Positions 1 through 11,210 are shown, numbered from the stretch's first letter. The stretch is DNA of 64,000 bases from Synchiropus splendidus (GCF_027744825.2 NC_071338.1:31831001-31895000); one strand, 5' to 3'. Notes: generated by a model from the sequence alone, not told the origin. Numbers and translations are program-made.

Positions 1-734
1 CAAGACGGGGAGTAGATCCAACTGCGTGAGGTGGCTGCAACAAAGTAAAAGTAGTGTACAAAAGCAGTCACTCGCCTTGGCGTCTCCCGCAGGAGCTACT
101 TATTACCTCCCGAATAAAACTTTCCTCCAGGCCTGACTGCATAAATATTGTATGTGAAAGAAAAGTGGTGCAGGAGAGGTTTTTTTTTTTGTTTTATTAT
201 ATTTTTAAAAGCCGCACTATGTAGGATTGTGTCATATTTTTTTCTTTGTATTTCGCTGATGGTTACTTTAATATTGTGCTGTCATGAATCAGATCGTATG
301 GTGGTAAAGCTATTATTATTCCCTGCTTCCCACGTGGCTGTTAAACTGCGCCCCTGCCATTCGCTTTCACCATGGCTGCAGTGAAAGAGTGCAGGAAGAG
401 GGAACATCACAGTACTGTATTTTCACTATGAGTTCTCCTCCGCCAAAAACTCAAGGGCCAAGGGCCCAACTGGCTCAGTCAGGTCACTTTATGTGTCATA
501 AGATTTCAAGCATGCTGGCATAAATGGGCAAGCAGAGATTATAGTTGACAGCAGCTACCCCCTGAAATATTGATGCATCATGAAGGAACCTCTGCGAGGA
601 TGGAAAAATAGTGTCTTTTGTGAGTCAGCTGGTGGTGTGAGAGGAAAAGTCATGAATTATTTCACCATGAGTGAGCTGAATGTGGCCTTCAACAATTAAA
701 AGGACTCAAACAGGTTCCTGTTTTTCACTGCTCA
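1..734. other. Unique intergenic sequence, nothing recognised
   Basis: A poly-T run lies near 180-190. I see no splice-bounded open frame, RNA gene or recognised repeat. Confidence 0.5.
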
Positions 735-1030
735 GACAGGGGTTGCCACAGCAAGACAACTTCCTTAGCCTTGCCCTCTCGTAGTCACCATTACTTGCCC
801 CACCCATCCTCTTCATGTCCAAATCCACATCATCCTTGGACCTTACTGGTCGCTTCTTCCTCTTCATCTCCATGAAGTCCAACCCCGTCTCTCCTCTCCA
901 CCAAACCATGTGTCCTCCCTAACTTTGCTGCCAAACTTCTCCACATGTCCCTCTGATTCACTCAGTCCTCCTGATCTTATCCTTTCACCCAGTGACAGCC
1001 ACAGTATCTTCTCCGTTGTCTCCTGAGTTT
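735..1030 (-). mobile_element. Relic of the C-terminal part of a non-LTR retrotransposon ORF
   Basis: Read on the minus strand, broken frames give pieces such as DKIRR, IRGTCGEVW, GLDFMEMKRKK and DDVDLDMKRMG. They follow the order seen after the reverse-transcriptase domain of fish RTE-like elements: a leucine-rich stretch, an IRGT..V box, a basic arginine/lysine block and a DV..DM segment. The same order occurs in the relics near 5.9, 12.9 and 53.6 kb, which supports a shared family. Stops and frameshifts interrupt it, so it is dead. The clade (RTE-like) is inferred from resemblance, not from a search. Confidence 0.5.
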
Positions 1031-1071
1031 CTAAAAACAAAAAACTCTTTTATTATTTTATTATTGCCGCA

Positions 1072-1265
1072 CAGGGATGTGCTGATGAAGCTTCATGAAA
1101 AAGATGTCCTCTTTTTCAGATAGTAGTCGGTGGTGCTCTGATTGTAAAAATCATGTGGGGTTTCATTGAAATGGTTGTTGAAATGCAAAGTTTTTAGAGA
1201 AGAGAGTGCCATCTAGTGGACTCTGAAAACGAGGACAGTGTTTCATGAAGTCACTCAAGGTCATC
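1072..1265 (+). mobile_element. Family P palindromic element, near full length
   Basis: Both arms are recognisable: left arm from gatgtgctgatgaagcttc, right arm ending in gacagtgtttcatgaag. The internal core (catgtggggtttcattgaaa) sets the plus orientation. The right-arm CTCF-like motif at 1205-1219 (minus strand) matches the consensus at 15 of 15 positions; the left-arm motif is eroded. Confidence 0.8.
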
Positions 1266-3155
1266 TCCAGGACTTAGATCTGGACTTCTTGGATATCTAT
1301 TTGTTGTTTTGTGGTTTGTGGAGTGAAGGGCGAGACCATGGCAGGGTTTTTTTGTGGACAATTTACTTTGTCGGTGGACTGTGGTTTGGTCAGATTATAC
1401 AGAGCGTCTGTTCGTGTTCTTAAGTTAGAGCGTTTGTGCGGCCCTCCTTCCTCCATGTGGCTTGTGACACCACTGCAGTAGGGTTTAATGGAGAGTGGCT
1501 GAATAGAACATCAGAAGCTCACACAAGCACGTCCCAAATGTTTGGCCTTATTGGCCAAACAGAATTTATGGCCAACAAGGAAATCCTGACATACGGCGCG
1601 AACCCAATTTCAGCCCGAAACCTGGTGACTTATAGGGCGTTTCATCGGCAGGGGGAGAATTAAAGGAATGATTGATGGCGCGACCTGCAGGAGAAGTCAA
1701 TGAAAACCCAGGGGTGAACACTCAGCGCTTCCGCCCGTATACATGTGAAATGAAGTGAGCGGTGGAACCCTTGTTGATGGAGAACGTATTGTGCGAATGT
1801 ACATGACTATTTCCCTTTCATTTCAGCCCTGACGTTTAAATGTCGACTCCATTAAAGCCATTCAGGCACAATAAAGATTCTGAGCGGAGAGCGGAGCTTT
1901 CTAGCCAGTGTATATATATATCACAGCGTTGCGTCTGTCAAATTGCAAAACAGAGAAATTGGCCATTGCTAAATTGGACGAGATCAGGATGTGGTCCAAA
2001 TATTCGGGATCATGACTCAGCTGTCTGACTTGCGAACACTAGAGCAACACTGTCCAAAACTGCAAGATACATTTCCATTTTAATGACGAACTTTTTAAGT
2101 CAAACTATCTTGTGAAACCAAGTGAAAGACATTTCCTGTTCTTGGATCCTTCATTGCTGAGACAACGGCGCTCGACAGCAATTTCACTGAGCAGTCGTTT
2201 GTAATGGACAAAACAAATGAGCATAATTAGTCAACAAACTTGTATCTTTGGAGACGTGAAGTACCTTAAATATGACGCTACTTCATTGTGAATAATGAAG
2301 CTAAATGGACAAACAATCATGACTTTGACTTCTGTAGACACAAACTCATATTTTAAAAATGTTTACCATTGAATTTCACAGGCAGAAAACACCAGGAGTT
2401 GCGACGTGGCGACAGGGCTGTTGGAATAATGACTAGCCTAACAGGCAGATATTTCCCTGAGGAATCAGCGCAAAGTGAAAAGGGGAAAATAACAGACTGC
2501 AATTTAGCACAGAATTCACTATTAGCATGAAGAGTCTTGCAGCGTTTAAAGGTCGCAGGAGTTGAGGACGCAACTCTGAAGCTTCTCAGTCGCCCTACGG
2601 TCTGGCGCCTTGCTGCCTTCCACCAAAAGAGGACCACTGTAGTGACTCAGTGGTGTCACAGTTGAGCTCATTCCACATTTGTTTGGTTTGTTTTGTCATC
2701 ACTGGCAGCACAACATTCTGGCCCAGACTCTGAGCCATTGTTTGGAAGTCTGGCCCAAATGTGGGATTGAAAAGCCCAACGAAAAGTGCTTCCTCTGGTG
2801 ACGTGTGTGACCTAGGAGACATGGAGACACATCAGCATGAAGCAGAGGATGGTCCAGGTCTAAAGAGGTCCTGATAAAGACCTGGCCAAATCAGCGGTTG
2901 AATTTTGGACCAGTAACACAGCATCTAAGGGCAGCAGTAGGAGGTGTGGGCGACCATCCTGTAGTGCTGTTGATAGCTCACCGAGGGAAAATGAATCAAT
3001 GTCTCGTGAGCATGATCGAGTCCACACTGTAAATGATGTTGTGCTTCCATAAAATGGACAAAGTAGTTAGGATTTATAAGGTGTTCAGCGCGACAAAAGG
3101 CAGTGGAACATTTATTGGTCCTGCCATGGGCAGTGTCCGATAACCTTTTCCCACC
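1266..3155. other. Unique intergenic sequence, nothing recognised
   Basis: Short open frames occur on both strands without splice context, domain motif or similarity to each other. A short TATATATA tract lies near 1910-1920. Confidence 0.5.
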
Positions 3156-3250
3156 ACTAGAGATGGAACAATCGCTTCCATGAAGCCTCATTTTCAATCC
3201 CAGAGTGCCACCTAGTGGGCTCTGAAAATGATGACACTGTTTCACAAGGT
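3156..3250 (+). mobile_element. Family P fragment, core deleted
   Basis: Parts of the left end are joined directly to the right arm (ccacctagtgggctctgaaa), so the central core is missing. The motif at 3204-3218 (minus strand) is a 15/15 match to CCASYAGRKGGCRSY. Confidence 0.7.
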
Positions 3251-4641
3251 ATTATTTGCGGGTCACGAGTCATGGGCATCTTGCCATAGAAGCAGTGGTT
3301 ATAGCTTTGATATAAAAAGGCTTTCGCCAGAGTTTTCACAGCATTGGGGGATTCTGACTCTGACTCTTTTCCAGCTGCTTCTTTCTTTTTCAACATGAAG
3401 CGCTTCCTCAACATCTATCGATCAGGACTTCTCCTTTCAAGGTAGACCATTAAGGAGGACCATGAAAGATGCACGTCCGGCCCCCACTGCCCCTCAAACA
3501 TCAATGGAGGTCTTTTCTGTGGCGTTTTCCCCCCAAAATAATTTGAGATTCATTGGCTGCCAAAACTCATCAATAGGATCAGGAGTAAGTGACAGGTTTT
3601 TGTGGGTCCCACCATGGCAACCTGACCAGCAGCTTCTAACCTGATGACAGCGGATTGGCTCCAGTGACCCGTGACACTGAAGTGCCGGGACTCAGGACGA
3701 CAACAAATCAATGGGTGGCTTTTAAACCTGCTAAACCCTGAAGTCGACATTTCCAAATAAAATGTCACCAAGATAGTTGTTCACATCGTAGAGAAATATA
3801 ATGCTCGCAGCTCCTGAAGGTCATGGGTTCTCAGCCTGCCCGCTGCGTGGGCTTCCTCTGTCTCTATGGTGCACTGACAGACTGGAAAGCTGTCCAGGGT
3901 GTCCCCCGCCAGATGCTCTCTGGCCTCCCACAGCTCAGAATGACTCTTTACGTTCCCTGTTCGAAGGAAATTCATTGTAATTTTGAAAAACATTTTTCGC
4001 ACAATGTCTCACGACCGTCGTTACCGGAGCGTGAAATTGAATTTTCCAAATTAATGTTTGCGAAGGTGTATTAATTAATGCCAGAATGACTTCTACCACG
4101 GGAGATGAGCGGATGAGACTCTCAGAGCAACGTCCGATGCTTATTATCTTCGAATGACGCCTCAGACCTGACGGGAAGTTAATCTCAATCATCATCTTCA
4201 TGAGCAGATGAAGCTTTATGAGTGCCATCACTTTTGAAGCCAAGTACATTGTGTGGTATTTTTACTGCTCATAAAAGAAGAAAGCCACGATTAACAAACA
4301 AAATCGTTTATCAGACTATAAAGACTAAAATGCCGCTACAATGCCATCTATCAGACGGTGAAGATTAAGACACTGTTTCAACTAGCAAATCTGCAACCAC
4401 AGAAGAACTAAAATCAAGTTTCAGCTTGAAATGATTCCTATGACTCATTCCATTTTAAAGCCTTTAAAGAGCGATTTCAGATAATGAATCAAGAATCCTG
4501 CCAGTGGCACATCATTCCAACAGCCTTAGATCGGAAGAGTAACCACTGTGATGGACAGTCATTCATTGAGAGCTGACCAAGTCCCAACGCTGAGATAAAC
4601 CGCCGCACAAGAAGTTTGTTCAGTCGCAGGAGCAGGGTGAC
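3251..4641. other. Unique intergenic sequence, nothing recognised
   Basis: A short tctgactctgactc stretch lies near 3353-3366. Overlapping short frames on opposite strands (for example near 3.8-4.2 kb) show no domain or splice context. Confidence 0.45.
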
Positions 4642-4783
4642 AGGATGATGGGCTGATGAGGCTTGGAACAGCGTCCTCATTTTCAAAGCTCAGTAGGTGG
4701 CGCTCTCACTCTAAAAACGTCATTGTCACCTTCAGAGCAGACCGAGTGGCCTCTGAAAATGAGGCACAGTTTCATGAATCTCA
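4642..4783 (+). mobile_element. Family P element, internally shortened
   Basis: The left arm is well preserved (gatgggctgatgaggctt and gcgtcctcattttca). The left motif at 4690-4704 reads TCAGTAGGTGGCGCT, 14 of 15 consensus positions. The core and the right-arm motif are mostly deleted; the right end (gaggcacagtttcatgaa) survives. Confidence 0.8.
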
Positions 4784-5934
4784 ACCCTGCTGTAAGGATT
4801 TGACTGTACAGACGGAGCGGAGACACACTGTAAGCGCCGACCACGGTTGTCGGACTCCTGATGAATCGGTGTCTGGCGTAGAGCGCACTGACTGATGGAC
4901 ACAGCTTCTGTCTCCACAAATCACACTAAAAGAGCAGCAGTGGTCAATGAGTGTTGATTAACAATTAAGAGTCGCCTGCCTCATGTCCAGACATGTTAAT
5001 GCTTGACGAACCAAGTGTCCACACCGAAGTCTACTCCAGACACTCAGATCACGAAAAGGCTGTTGATGAATCTACATTTAAATCTACGACGGTAGCGTGG
5101 ACCAATTCCTCCTCTGTGTTCCTGCCCCTTCAACAAGTCCCTCACCATCATGTCCGCATCCCTCATGGTCCTCACTGGACGCACAGCTTTGCTGTCGTGG
5201 ATGAACTTCTCTTGTCAGATAAATGCTTGCGTTGTCCATCAAACAGCACAGAAATATAGTGCACTTCTTATCAGGCATAAGACTCACAGTAGCCTTACTA
5301 ACTAAAGAACAAATGTAGATCAGTTGGTGACAGTATATCCATTATTTTATTTGCTTGTTGACCAATATTTTCTCATCCTTGTTTTAAGATAACTCTTTAA
5401 GTGGCAGAGGTTTGAAATATTCCACTTTGACATCACTATGTCAAAAGGCTGTGTCTTAACATGGTTAAAGATAAAGGCGTATGAGACAAATCTTTAGTGT
5501 GACCGAAAGCTTGGGATGGGAGTAAAACTCACTCATCTTGCATATGTCACCAGTAGTGGCCATAGTGGATTACATAACTTTTACAGGTGTTTATCTGGTG
5601 ATTCTTCCTCCTCTGTCAAACAACAGTGATGATGATGATCACTGGGCATCTTCACTCTCATTTACTGCAGGACCCTGAACACCACTGCTATTTTCACAAC
5701 ACAGGAAGCAGGGCCACTTTCTGTCTCACAGCGCCACCAAGCATCTTCACCAGAGGATGAAGGAACACGCCCACCAATGCTGCTTATATTGAAGTTACTG
5801 GTGTCCACCATCTGCTTGTCAAAAGTAGTAACTACATCAGGCTCCATATTTGCAACTTGAATGGCACCGAAAGGGTTAAAATCGCTCACTTTAATGTGAC
5901 AGGAGGAGGCGCTGAAGTTAGATGGGTCTAGTTT
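4784..5934. other. Unique intergenic sequence, nothing recognised
   Basis: A small GATGAT repeat lies at 5629-5638. The open frames near 5.0-5.3 and 5.7-5.9 kb could not be tied to any family. Confidence 0.45.
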
Positions 5935-6275
5935 TTAGGGTCAGTCTTTCAGAGAAATGGACAAAGATGAATGGAGGTGAAGAAGAAAACATGGAAGGAG
6001 AGGAGGCGACTAAGATATAAGAGCAGCTGAGCTCCAGTTAAGGAGGTGCTTCGTCGGACAGTGGTAGTCACTGGCATCATGCAGGGTTTAGAGACTCATG
6101 AGTCTGAGATGAAGATATGTGGAGAAGTTAGGAGACAACATGGTCTGGACACGTTGAGAGGAAAGTCACTGTGGGACCAAGAATGTCGGAGATGAAGAAG
6201 GGGAGGAGAACCAGTGAGGGAGACAGGAAGGATGATGGTGTGACTAGGAAGGGCGACCACTTAAGGTGGACGACA
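5935..6275 (+). mobile_element. Relic of the C-terminal part of a non-LTR retrotransposon ORF
   Basis: Plus-strand fragments TVVVTGIMQGLETHESEMKI, CGEVRRQ, CRR.RRGGEPVRETGRMM follow the order of the post-catalytic region of fish RTE-like reverse transcriptases (TVVRPAM.YGLET, then a charged helix, then a basic block). Stops and a deletion between SEMKI and CGEV mark it as dead. The resemblance to the 53.6 kb relic is strong in order but not in length. Confidence 0.55.
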
Positions 6276-7559
6276 TGCTGAGGCAGCTGCTATCGGGAAA
6301 TTTTCTCTCCGTTTATTTTCTTTCTTTCTGCAAAACAAGCTTGATTTTTACAGCAGTGAGCCACCTCAAATCCAGTATCATTCATGGGAGCGCAGCCTCA
6401 TGGCTCATGTCCCGTGTGGATGATGATGAATCACATGACAAAGACTGAGCAACCAGCTAGTGTCTCCCCAACAGAAACAAAACAGAAGTCGTGTATTCAG
6501 GAGTTTAGAGCCATCATATGTGAGGGACTCAGTGTAGAGCTGGAGTCTTTTGTATCTGACAGAGCAGTTGGTTTGAGAGACCATTGAAGACGTCAACTGG
6601 TTCAAATGATTTAGAAGAAGAAAAAAAAACTTCCAGATTATCGGCGAGTGAAAGTTCCTGGTAAAAAAAAAGTGAAGGATTTACGCGAGACACAAAGTGC
6701 CAACATCCCCAATGCTTCTGGCCACAGAGCACAACAATGCCGAAATTAGGTCAGATAGACAGGAGCAATTGTTTCACGTTATTGTCACGAAAAGTAATCT
6801 GGGAGTCCAAACCACAATCTAATTCCTGCCTCAGATTAGAGAACCCTTCAGGAGGAATTGGGACAAGGCTCTGCCACACCCACCGCCCCCCTCCCCGGCC
6901 CCCCGAATTGGGATCAATCCATCATCTATTTTTTTTTTTTTTTTTTTTTTGTATTGATCCTTCAGATAGTATTTGACGGAGCGCGGCCACTCCCCTGTAT
7001 TGAGAGTCAGTAGTACGCACGGTAATCTTCAGAGTACGCGCTGCCATTTGTTCCCTTAAAGCCACGCGCTGAAACAATTAGACGTCATTTCACTACAATC
7101 CTCTTATTTTGACTTTTGCTGACTGACATTAACGTCCCTCGCAGATGCATATATGGATGTTCCCGTGCGTTACGTCATGTCTCTACAACACATGACTATG
7201 GATTAGGGCTGGATTAGAGCACATGTGGGTGTGTGCACGCCTGTGCGCCAGCGTGTGCACGCACACATGTGTGCACCGTGCATGGCTGCTTCCAAACGTG
7301 AAGAGGAGGAAGAAACATGAGGATCCAAGTGGGGGATGAGCGTGCGCGGATCATGTTGCCCTCACCTCACCCATCTTCGGCTTCATTTCTATTCTGTGTT
7401 TCCCATCAGTATATCTGCCTGCAGCTCTGGGAGAGCGGCCAAACACAGAGTCTCACCCCATAAATCACAAGATCAGCCGGCGTGAGTCCAATCACATGTT
7501 TGGCTGATGTGGAAAGGTGAGGTGCGTGTGCAAATCTGGCCACGGATCCGAGGCGCTGA
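6276..7559. other. Intergenic sequence with poly-T and a Z-DNA-prone tract
   Basis: A run of 22 T lies at 6929-6950, flanked by the inverted octamers ggatcaat (6911-6918) and attgatcc (6953-6960). Positions 7251-7276 alternate purine and pyrimidine perfectly for 26 bases. Otherwise nothing recognised. Confidence 0.5.
6929..6950 (+). repeat. Poly-T tract (T22)
   Basis: Uninterrupted run of T. On the minus strand it could be the poly-A tail of a small retroposed insert, but no target-site duplication is visible. Confidence 0.9.
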
Positions 7560-7711
7560 AACACCGGGGAGGTGAATGATTTCGACACCTTCCATTCATC
7601 CACAGACAGGGCCACGGCGGGAGAGGACGGGAGCAACAAGACGGAATGGGATGAGGTCAACATTCCCACGGTGATGTCCGCAGGAACCCGAACGCTCGAC
7701 GGCGCACGTAC

Positions 7712-8008
7712 CTGGTGGCGTGAAATCCCGGTGCAGAACGCCAGCGGTGGTGAGGCGCCGAGTGGATGGAGTCGATTCCTGGCGAATGGTCGGCGAGCTG
7801 AGAGGAGATGCTGGGGAGGGGACGGAGGGAGGGGAGAGAGCGGCTCGGTGCGCAGCTGCCTGCTAACACCAGAGCTTAGAGCGTCGCCCCGCGTCCCACA
7901 GCCCTACATCCGCGCGCACCTCTCCTCCATGCCGCCTCCTGCATCCCTCCTCTGACGCGCGCGTCCAGACGGGTGTTGGTCCTGATGCTGAGGATGCAGA
8001 CAGCGCGG

Positions 8009-8048
<40 letters not shown>

Positions 8049-8120
8049 ACGCACTGACGGGCTCCTCGGGTTGGAGAATGTCTGTGCTCCCCGTGTGCAA
8101 AACTCTCTCACTCACTCTCT
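7712..8120 (-). other. Putative 5' exon (mainly untranslated) ending in a splice donor
   Basis: The donor CAG|GTACGT spans 7714-7706 on the minus strand. Short minus-strand frames overlap it (7863-8111, with a poly-Ala run from the triplet repeat, and 7657-7869), but neither resembles a known protein and they use different frames, so an untranslated exon is the simpler reading. The 5' limit is not defined by the sequence. Confidence 0.3.
8010..8048 (-). repeat. (CTG)13 / (CAG)13 triplet repeat
   Basis: Thirteen uninterrupted GCT units on the plus strand, read as CAG on the minus strand. It sits in the CpG-rich island. If transcribed leftwards it would be a CAG run in the 5' exon; in the short minus-strand frames it encodes Ala or Ser runs. 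Confidence 0.95.
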
Positions 8121-8165
8121 CCTCCTCCTTCTCCTGAACCGAGGAGAACACACACTCTCCCTCAC

Positions 8166-8183
8166 TCACACACACACACACAC
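8166..8183 (+). repeat. (CA)n microsatellite, short
   Basis: About nine CA units at the upstream edge of the CpG-rich island. Confidence 0.9.
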
Positions 8184-8190
8184 CGTCTTG

Positions 8191-8923
8191 GCTGCATGCA
8201 AGACGTCATGCTTCCACGTTCGCGCCTGGAATTAGCTGAAGCCCAAGTCTGCTGGTTTTCATCGGAATCAGAAACTGCATTAATGGAGTGATATGCCGCT
8301 GAAGTATTTTCCGGCTGATGGTGACTCCCAGTAATCCCAGTATCACACATTAAGAAGAGCGTGCATCGATGGATATGTACACACCTCTATGCAATATACA
8401 GGTCAAAGAGTGCAGTGCAAACCTGTCATGAACAGTCACTGTGGCTCAGAGCTTGTGAGGCTTACGGCGGAGAGGAAGAAACTGTTCTTAGGTCCGGTGG
8501 TTTTTGTCCGTAGCCAATTCATTCACAGCCAACGAAAACTAAACATACACCTGCTACGTTACATACTTTTGCGTTCAATTTCTGACAAGACATCTTGCTG
8601 TTTCGTTGGTTTCAAAACTAATGAAATGAAAGCGATTCCTCTGTTGACTCTTTATGCATCTGGACACAAAGAGATTTAAATTTCTTCACTTCCCCTTTTG
8701 AGGTGTCGCTTGTCAAAGTCCCTCCAAGTCCAGCAGATGTATTACAGCTCAATCCAGTCCACCAGTCATTGTAGCTCTGTAATCTGGAGTTTATTGTCTG
8801 TACATTTTGTTAGTTATTAGAATCACATTCAAGAAAGTGCTTCACATTTCACTTTAAAAGTGAGTTGCTTGTTCATGTTTTCCATGTATTTCTGAAACCA
8901 ACCAGTCAGGTCAGGTGTGTTGC
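8191..8923. other. Unique intergenic sequence, nothing recognised
   Basis: An open frame at 8389-8679 has no recognisable domain or splice context. Confidence 0.5.
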
Positions 8924-9108
8924 TGATGATGGGTTGATGAGGCTTCATGAAACAGTCAGTAGGTGGAGCTCTCTCTCAGTTTAAAAATGATGTGAGGCTT
9001 CACTGAAGTTGTTGTCCAAATCTGAAGATATTAGAGCAAACAGTGCCACCCAGTGGTCTCTCAAAATGAGGACACTGGTTCATGAAGCCTCATAAGTCAA
9101 ACTCCAGT
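8924..9108 (+). mobile_element. Family P element, near full length
   Basis: Left end gatgatgggttgatgaggct, core aaaaatgatgtgaggcttca, right arm with CTCF-like motif at 9042-9056 (minus strand, 14/15). Part of the left arm is missing between gaaacag and tcagtaggtgg. The sequence just beyond the right end is shared with the copy ending at 9510, pointing to local duplication. Confidence 0.85.
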
Positions 9109-9150
9109 TGTGTCAAAAAAAAAACACCTGTATCTCCTGCATGGTACAAA

Positions 9151-9257
9151 CATAATGAGAGGGTATTTTGAAATTGTTGTCCAAACCCAGAGAGTGTCAT
9201 CTGGTGGCTCTGAAAATGAGGTCACTGTTTCATGAAGCCTCATCAGCCCATCACTAG
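9151..9257 (+). mobile_element. Family P element, right half
   Basis: Starts inside the core (ggtattttgaaattgttgtc) and has a very well kept right end, gcctcatcagcccatcacta. The motif at 9193-9207 has one mismatch (GTC for GCC). Confidence 0.8.
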
Positions 9258-9394
9258 TTACACGAAGCCATCTTCAGAAGCTAGCTAGTTTTACTTCAAA
9301 TGAAAAGTACAAATCGAGTGAGTGAAAAGAAATAGATCTAGATACAAAGTTATGGAACTTCAAAACTTAATACATTTACATTCAGTGATAAACC

Positions 9395-9510
9395 CATTCA
9401 ATTGAAACATTTGTTTGTCCAAACCCAACGATTTTAGAGCAGACAGTGCCACCTAGTGGGCTTTTGAAGTGAGGACACTGTTTCATGAAGCCTCATAAGT
9501 CAAACATTAG
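9395..9510 (+). mobile_element. Family P element, right half
   Basis: Starts in the core and keeps gattttagagcagacagtgc. The CTCF-like motif at 9445-9459 (minus strand) is 15/15. It ends in cataagtcaaac, as does the copy at 8924-9108. Confidence 0.8.
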
Positions 9511-9805
9511 TTCTCTTGAATCAAAGCACCTGCATCTGCTGAAGGAAAGGAAGCAGCCAAGAATCTGAACCCTCTGGGATCCAAAGTTCAAACTCTTCAC
9601 CCAAATCTCTCACAACTCAAAATGTTTCCACCAACACACTTTCATAAAAACAAACAGTACTTTTGCAGATATGATGATGATTTATGTTGAACCCTTTGCT
9701 GTCCTTGAAAGTGCCTGCTTACACAAGCTCTCAAGCAAAGCACGCATCAATCCAAAGGCCGAAAAGAAAAAAAGCAGAAAAACAAATCCCTTTTGACACA
9801 TACTC

Positions 9806-10059
9806 ATTCTCACACAGACACAGACCTTAGTGAGGACCGTCACGACCCTTTCCCCAGCCTCTCCCACTAAACCTAACCATCTGAAACAAATGGCTTCCCT
9901 TAACCTTGACTCTGAACCAAACTAAAACCCAATTATCACAGCCCAGCAATTTTGCAGTTTAAACCCTCAAAAAGAGTCTTGACCAAATGAGGACCGGCCA
10001 AAATGTCACTCTGATGCTTAAAAACTCACACAGGTCCTCACAAAGATAGAAGTGCAAGA

Positions 10060-10090
<31 letters not shown>

Positions 10091-10092
10091 AG
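9806..10092 (+). repeat. Dispersed GTGAGGAC-type repeat with CA tail, copy 1
   Basis: About 260 bp sharing an ordered set of blocks with the inverse complement of 59560-59832: ccctttccccagcctctccc, aacctaaccatctgaaac, gactctgaaccaaact, aaaccctc and the gtcctcacaaag / aggaccggcc motifs. Both copies abut CA or TG repeats. I recognise the pattern as a fish dispersed repeat but cannot name it. Confidence 0.65.
10060..10088 (+). repeat. (CA)n microsatellite
   Basis: About 14 perfect AC/CA units, at the edge of the GTGAGGAC-type repeat. Confidence 0.95.
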
Positions 10093-10681
10093 ACAGTGTC
10101 GCCATCTTCCTCTCATTTAGGCCACGAGATGAATTTGGAATGAACAAATATTTAAACGTCAGGGCTGGAGAAACAATTACCGTCACACTCTTCAAAGTGT
10201 GTTTCCAGGACATGATCGTAATTGAAAGCGTAATTGCTGCGACGGCGAATGAAGACGCAATTAAACGTAAATAAGGCAGGTAAAGGACGTTTCGTTTTCC
10301 CGCTCACTATTTTCACGGCGGCGGCCTGTTAGTCACGTGCGGCACGCCGGCAGCTCCTCACCTCGCGTCACGGTCTGAAGGCCAAACGCTCAGCGAGTCA
10401 TTCTCTGGTGTCACCAACACAGTGACTCTCCGTACAGAGACGCAGGAGCAGTCATGGATCTGGAAACAGTCAACAGCAAACTGTCTTCTAAATGCCATTT
10501 CAGTGTGACGTCGAGAATGAAGCATCATTTAAAGAGGGGAGTGAATCCCGTTTAGATTTTTAATGCTGCATAATTCAATGAAGCTCTGCAGAGGCTCATA
10601 TTCAACTGTATCATCCCAGTATCTGTCACTCAGATTTGGCTCTTTGCTGTGCTCCTTTGCTTTTCAGCTTAATACCTTTAT
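10093..10681. other. Unique intergenic sequence with a cluster of homeodomain-like TAATT sites
   Basis: Four ATTA/TAAT cores of the form caatta or gtaattg occur at 10174, 10218, 10230 and 10258. This could be a regulatory element. No gene is seen. Confidence 0.35.
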
Positions 10682-10860
10682 CTGTTGATGGGCTTATGAA
10701 GCTTCGTGAAACAGCGTCCGCCTGTACGTTTTCAGAGCCCGCTAGGTGGCACTCTTGGCTTTAGTTAGTGTCCTAACGTTCACCTTCATTGACAATGGAC
10801 GGTGCCATCTGGGGCCCCATGAAATTCAGGACACTGTTTTATGAAACCCCATCAACCTTT
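10682..10860 (+). mobile_element. Family P element, full length, local subtype
   Basis: Starts tgttgatgggcttatgaagc and ends gttttatgaaaccccatcaa. It carries the insertion gcgtccgcctgtacg in the left arm, shared only with the copy at 10915-11003. The left motif at 10739-10753 has one mismatch. Confidence 0.85.
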
Positions 10861-10914
10861 GAATACAGTGTCATGAAATGTTATATACACAACACCCCCA
10901 AGACCTTTCCTGCT

Positions 10915-11003
10915 GCTAGTAATGTGCCTATGAGGCTTCGTGAAACAGCGTCCGCCTGTATGTTTTCAGAACCCACTAGGTGGCACTCTTGGCTTTAAAA
11001 TAT
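10915..11003 (+). mobile_element. Family P element, left half, local subtype
   Basis: Left arm with the same gcgtccgcctgta insertion as the preceding copy. The CTCF-like motif at 10973-10987 (plus strand) reads CCACTAGGTGGCACT, 15/15. Confidence 0.8.
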
Positions 11004-11046
11004 TTCAGTTTACAAGCCCATTCAGAAGCTCATAATACCGACACAA

Positions 11047-11205
11047 TTGATGGGTAGATGAGGTATCAAGAAACAGTGTCCTAACTTTCAGCGGCCACTA
11101 GATGTTGCACTTGGTCTAGAAAGGATGTGAGGCTTTATTGACACTGGACAGTGCTATCTGGGGCCCTCGAAATTCAGGACACTGTTTTGTGAAACGTCCT
11201 CAACC
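11047..11205 (+). mobile_element. Family P element, subfamily B-like
   Basis: Starts gatgggtagatgaggtatca, the subfamily B end. The right half (gctatctggggccctcgaaa) shares the ctggggccc variant with the copy at 10682-10860, about 365 bp upstream. Confidence 0.8.
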
Positions 11206-11210
11206 TTTCC

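Larger units (their letters stand above)
7560..8190 (-). promoter_or_regulatory. CpG-rich island, candidate promoter and first exon region
   Basis: CpG dinucleotides and GC content are clearly higher than in the flanks, with clusters such as gcgcgcacc and acgcgcgcgtcc. On the minus strand, 5'-UTR-like GC-rich DNA with a CAG tract runs into a splice-donor match CAG|GTACGT whose exon side ends at 7712. This layout resembles the noncoding first exon of many vertebrate genes. If correct, the gene lies to the left (coordinates falling below 7712) and has its coding exons outside the window or unrecognised. No TATA box or initiator was assigned. Confidence 0.4.
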
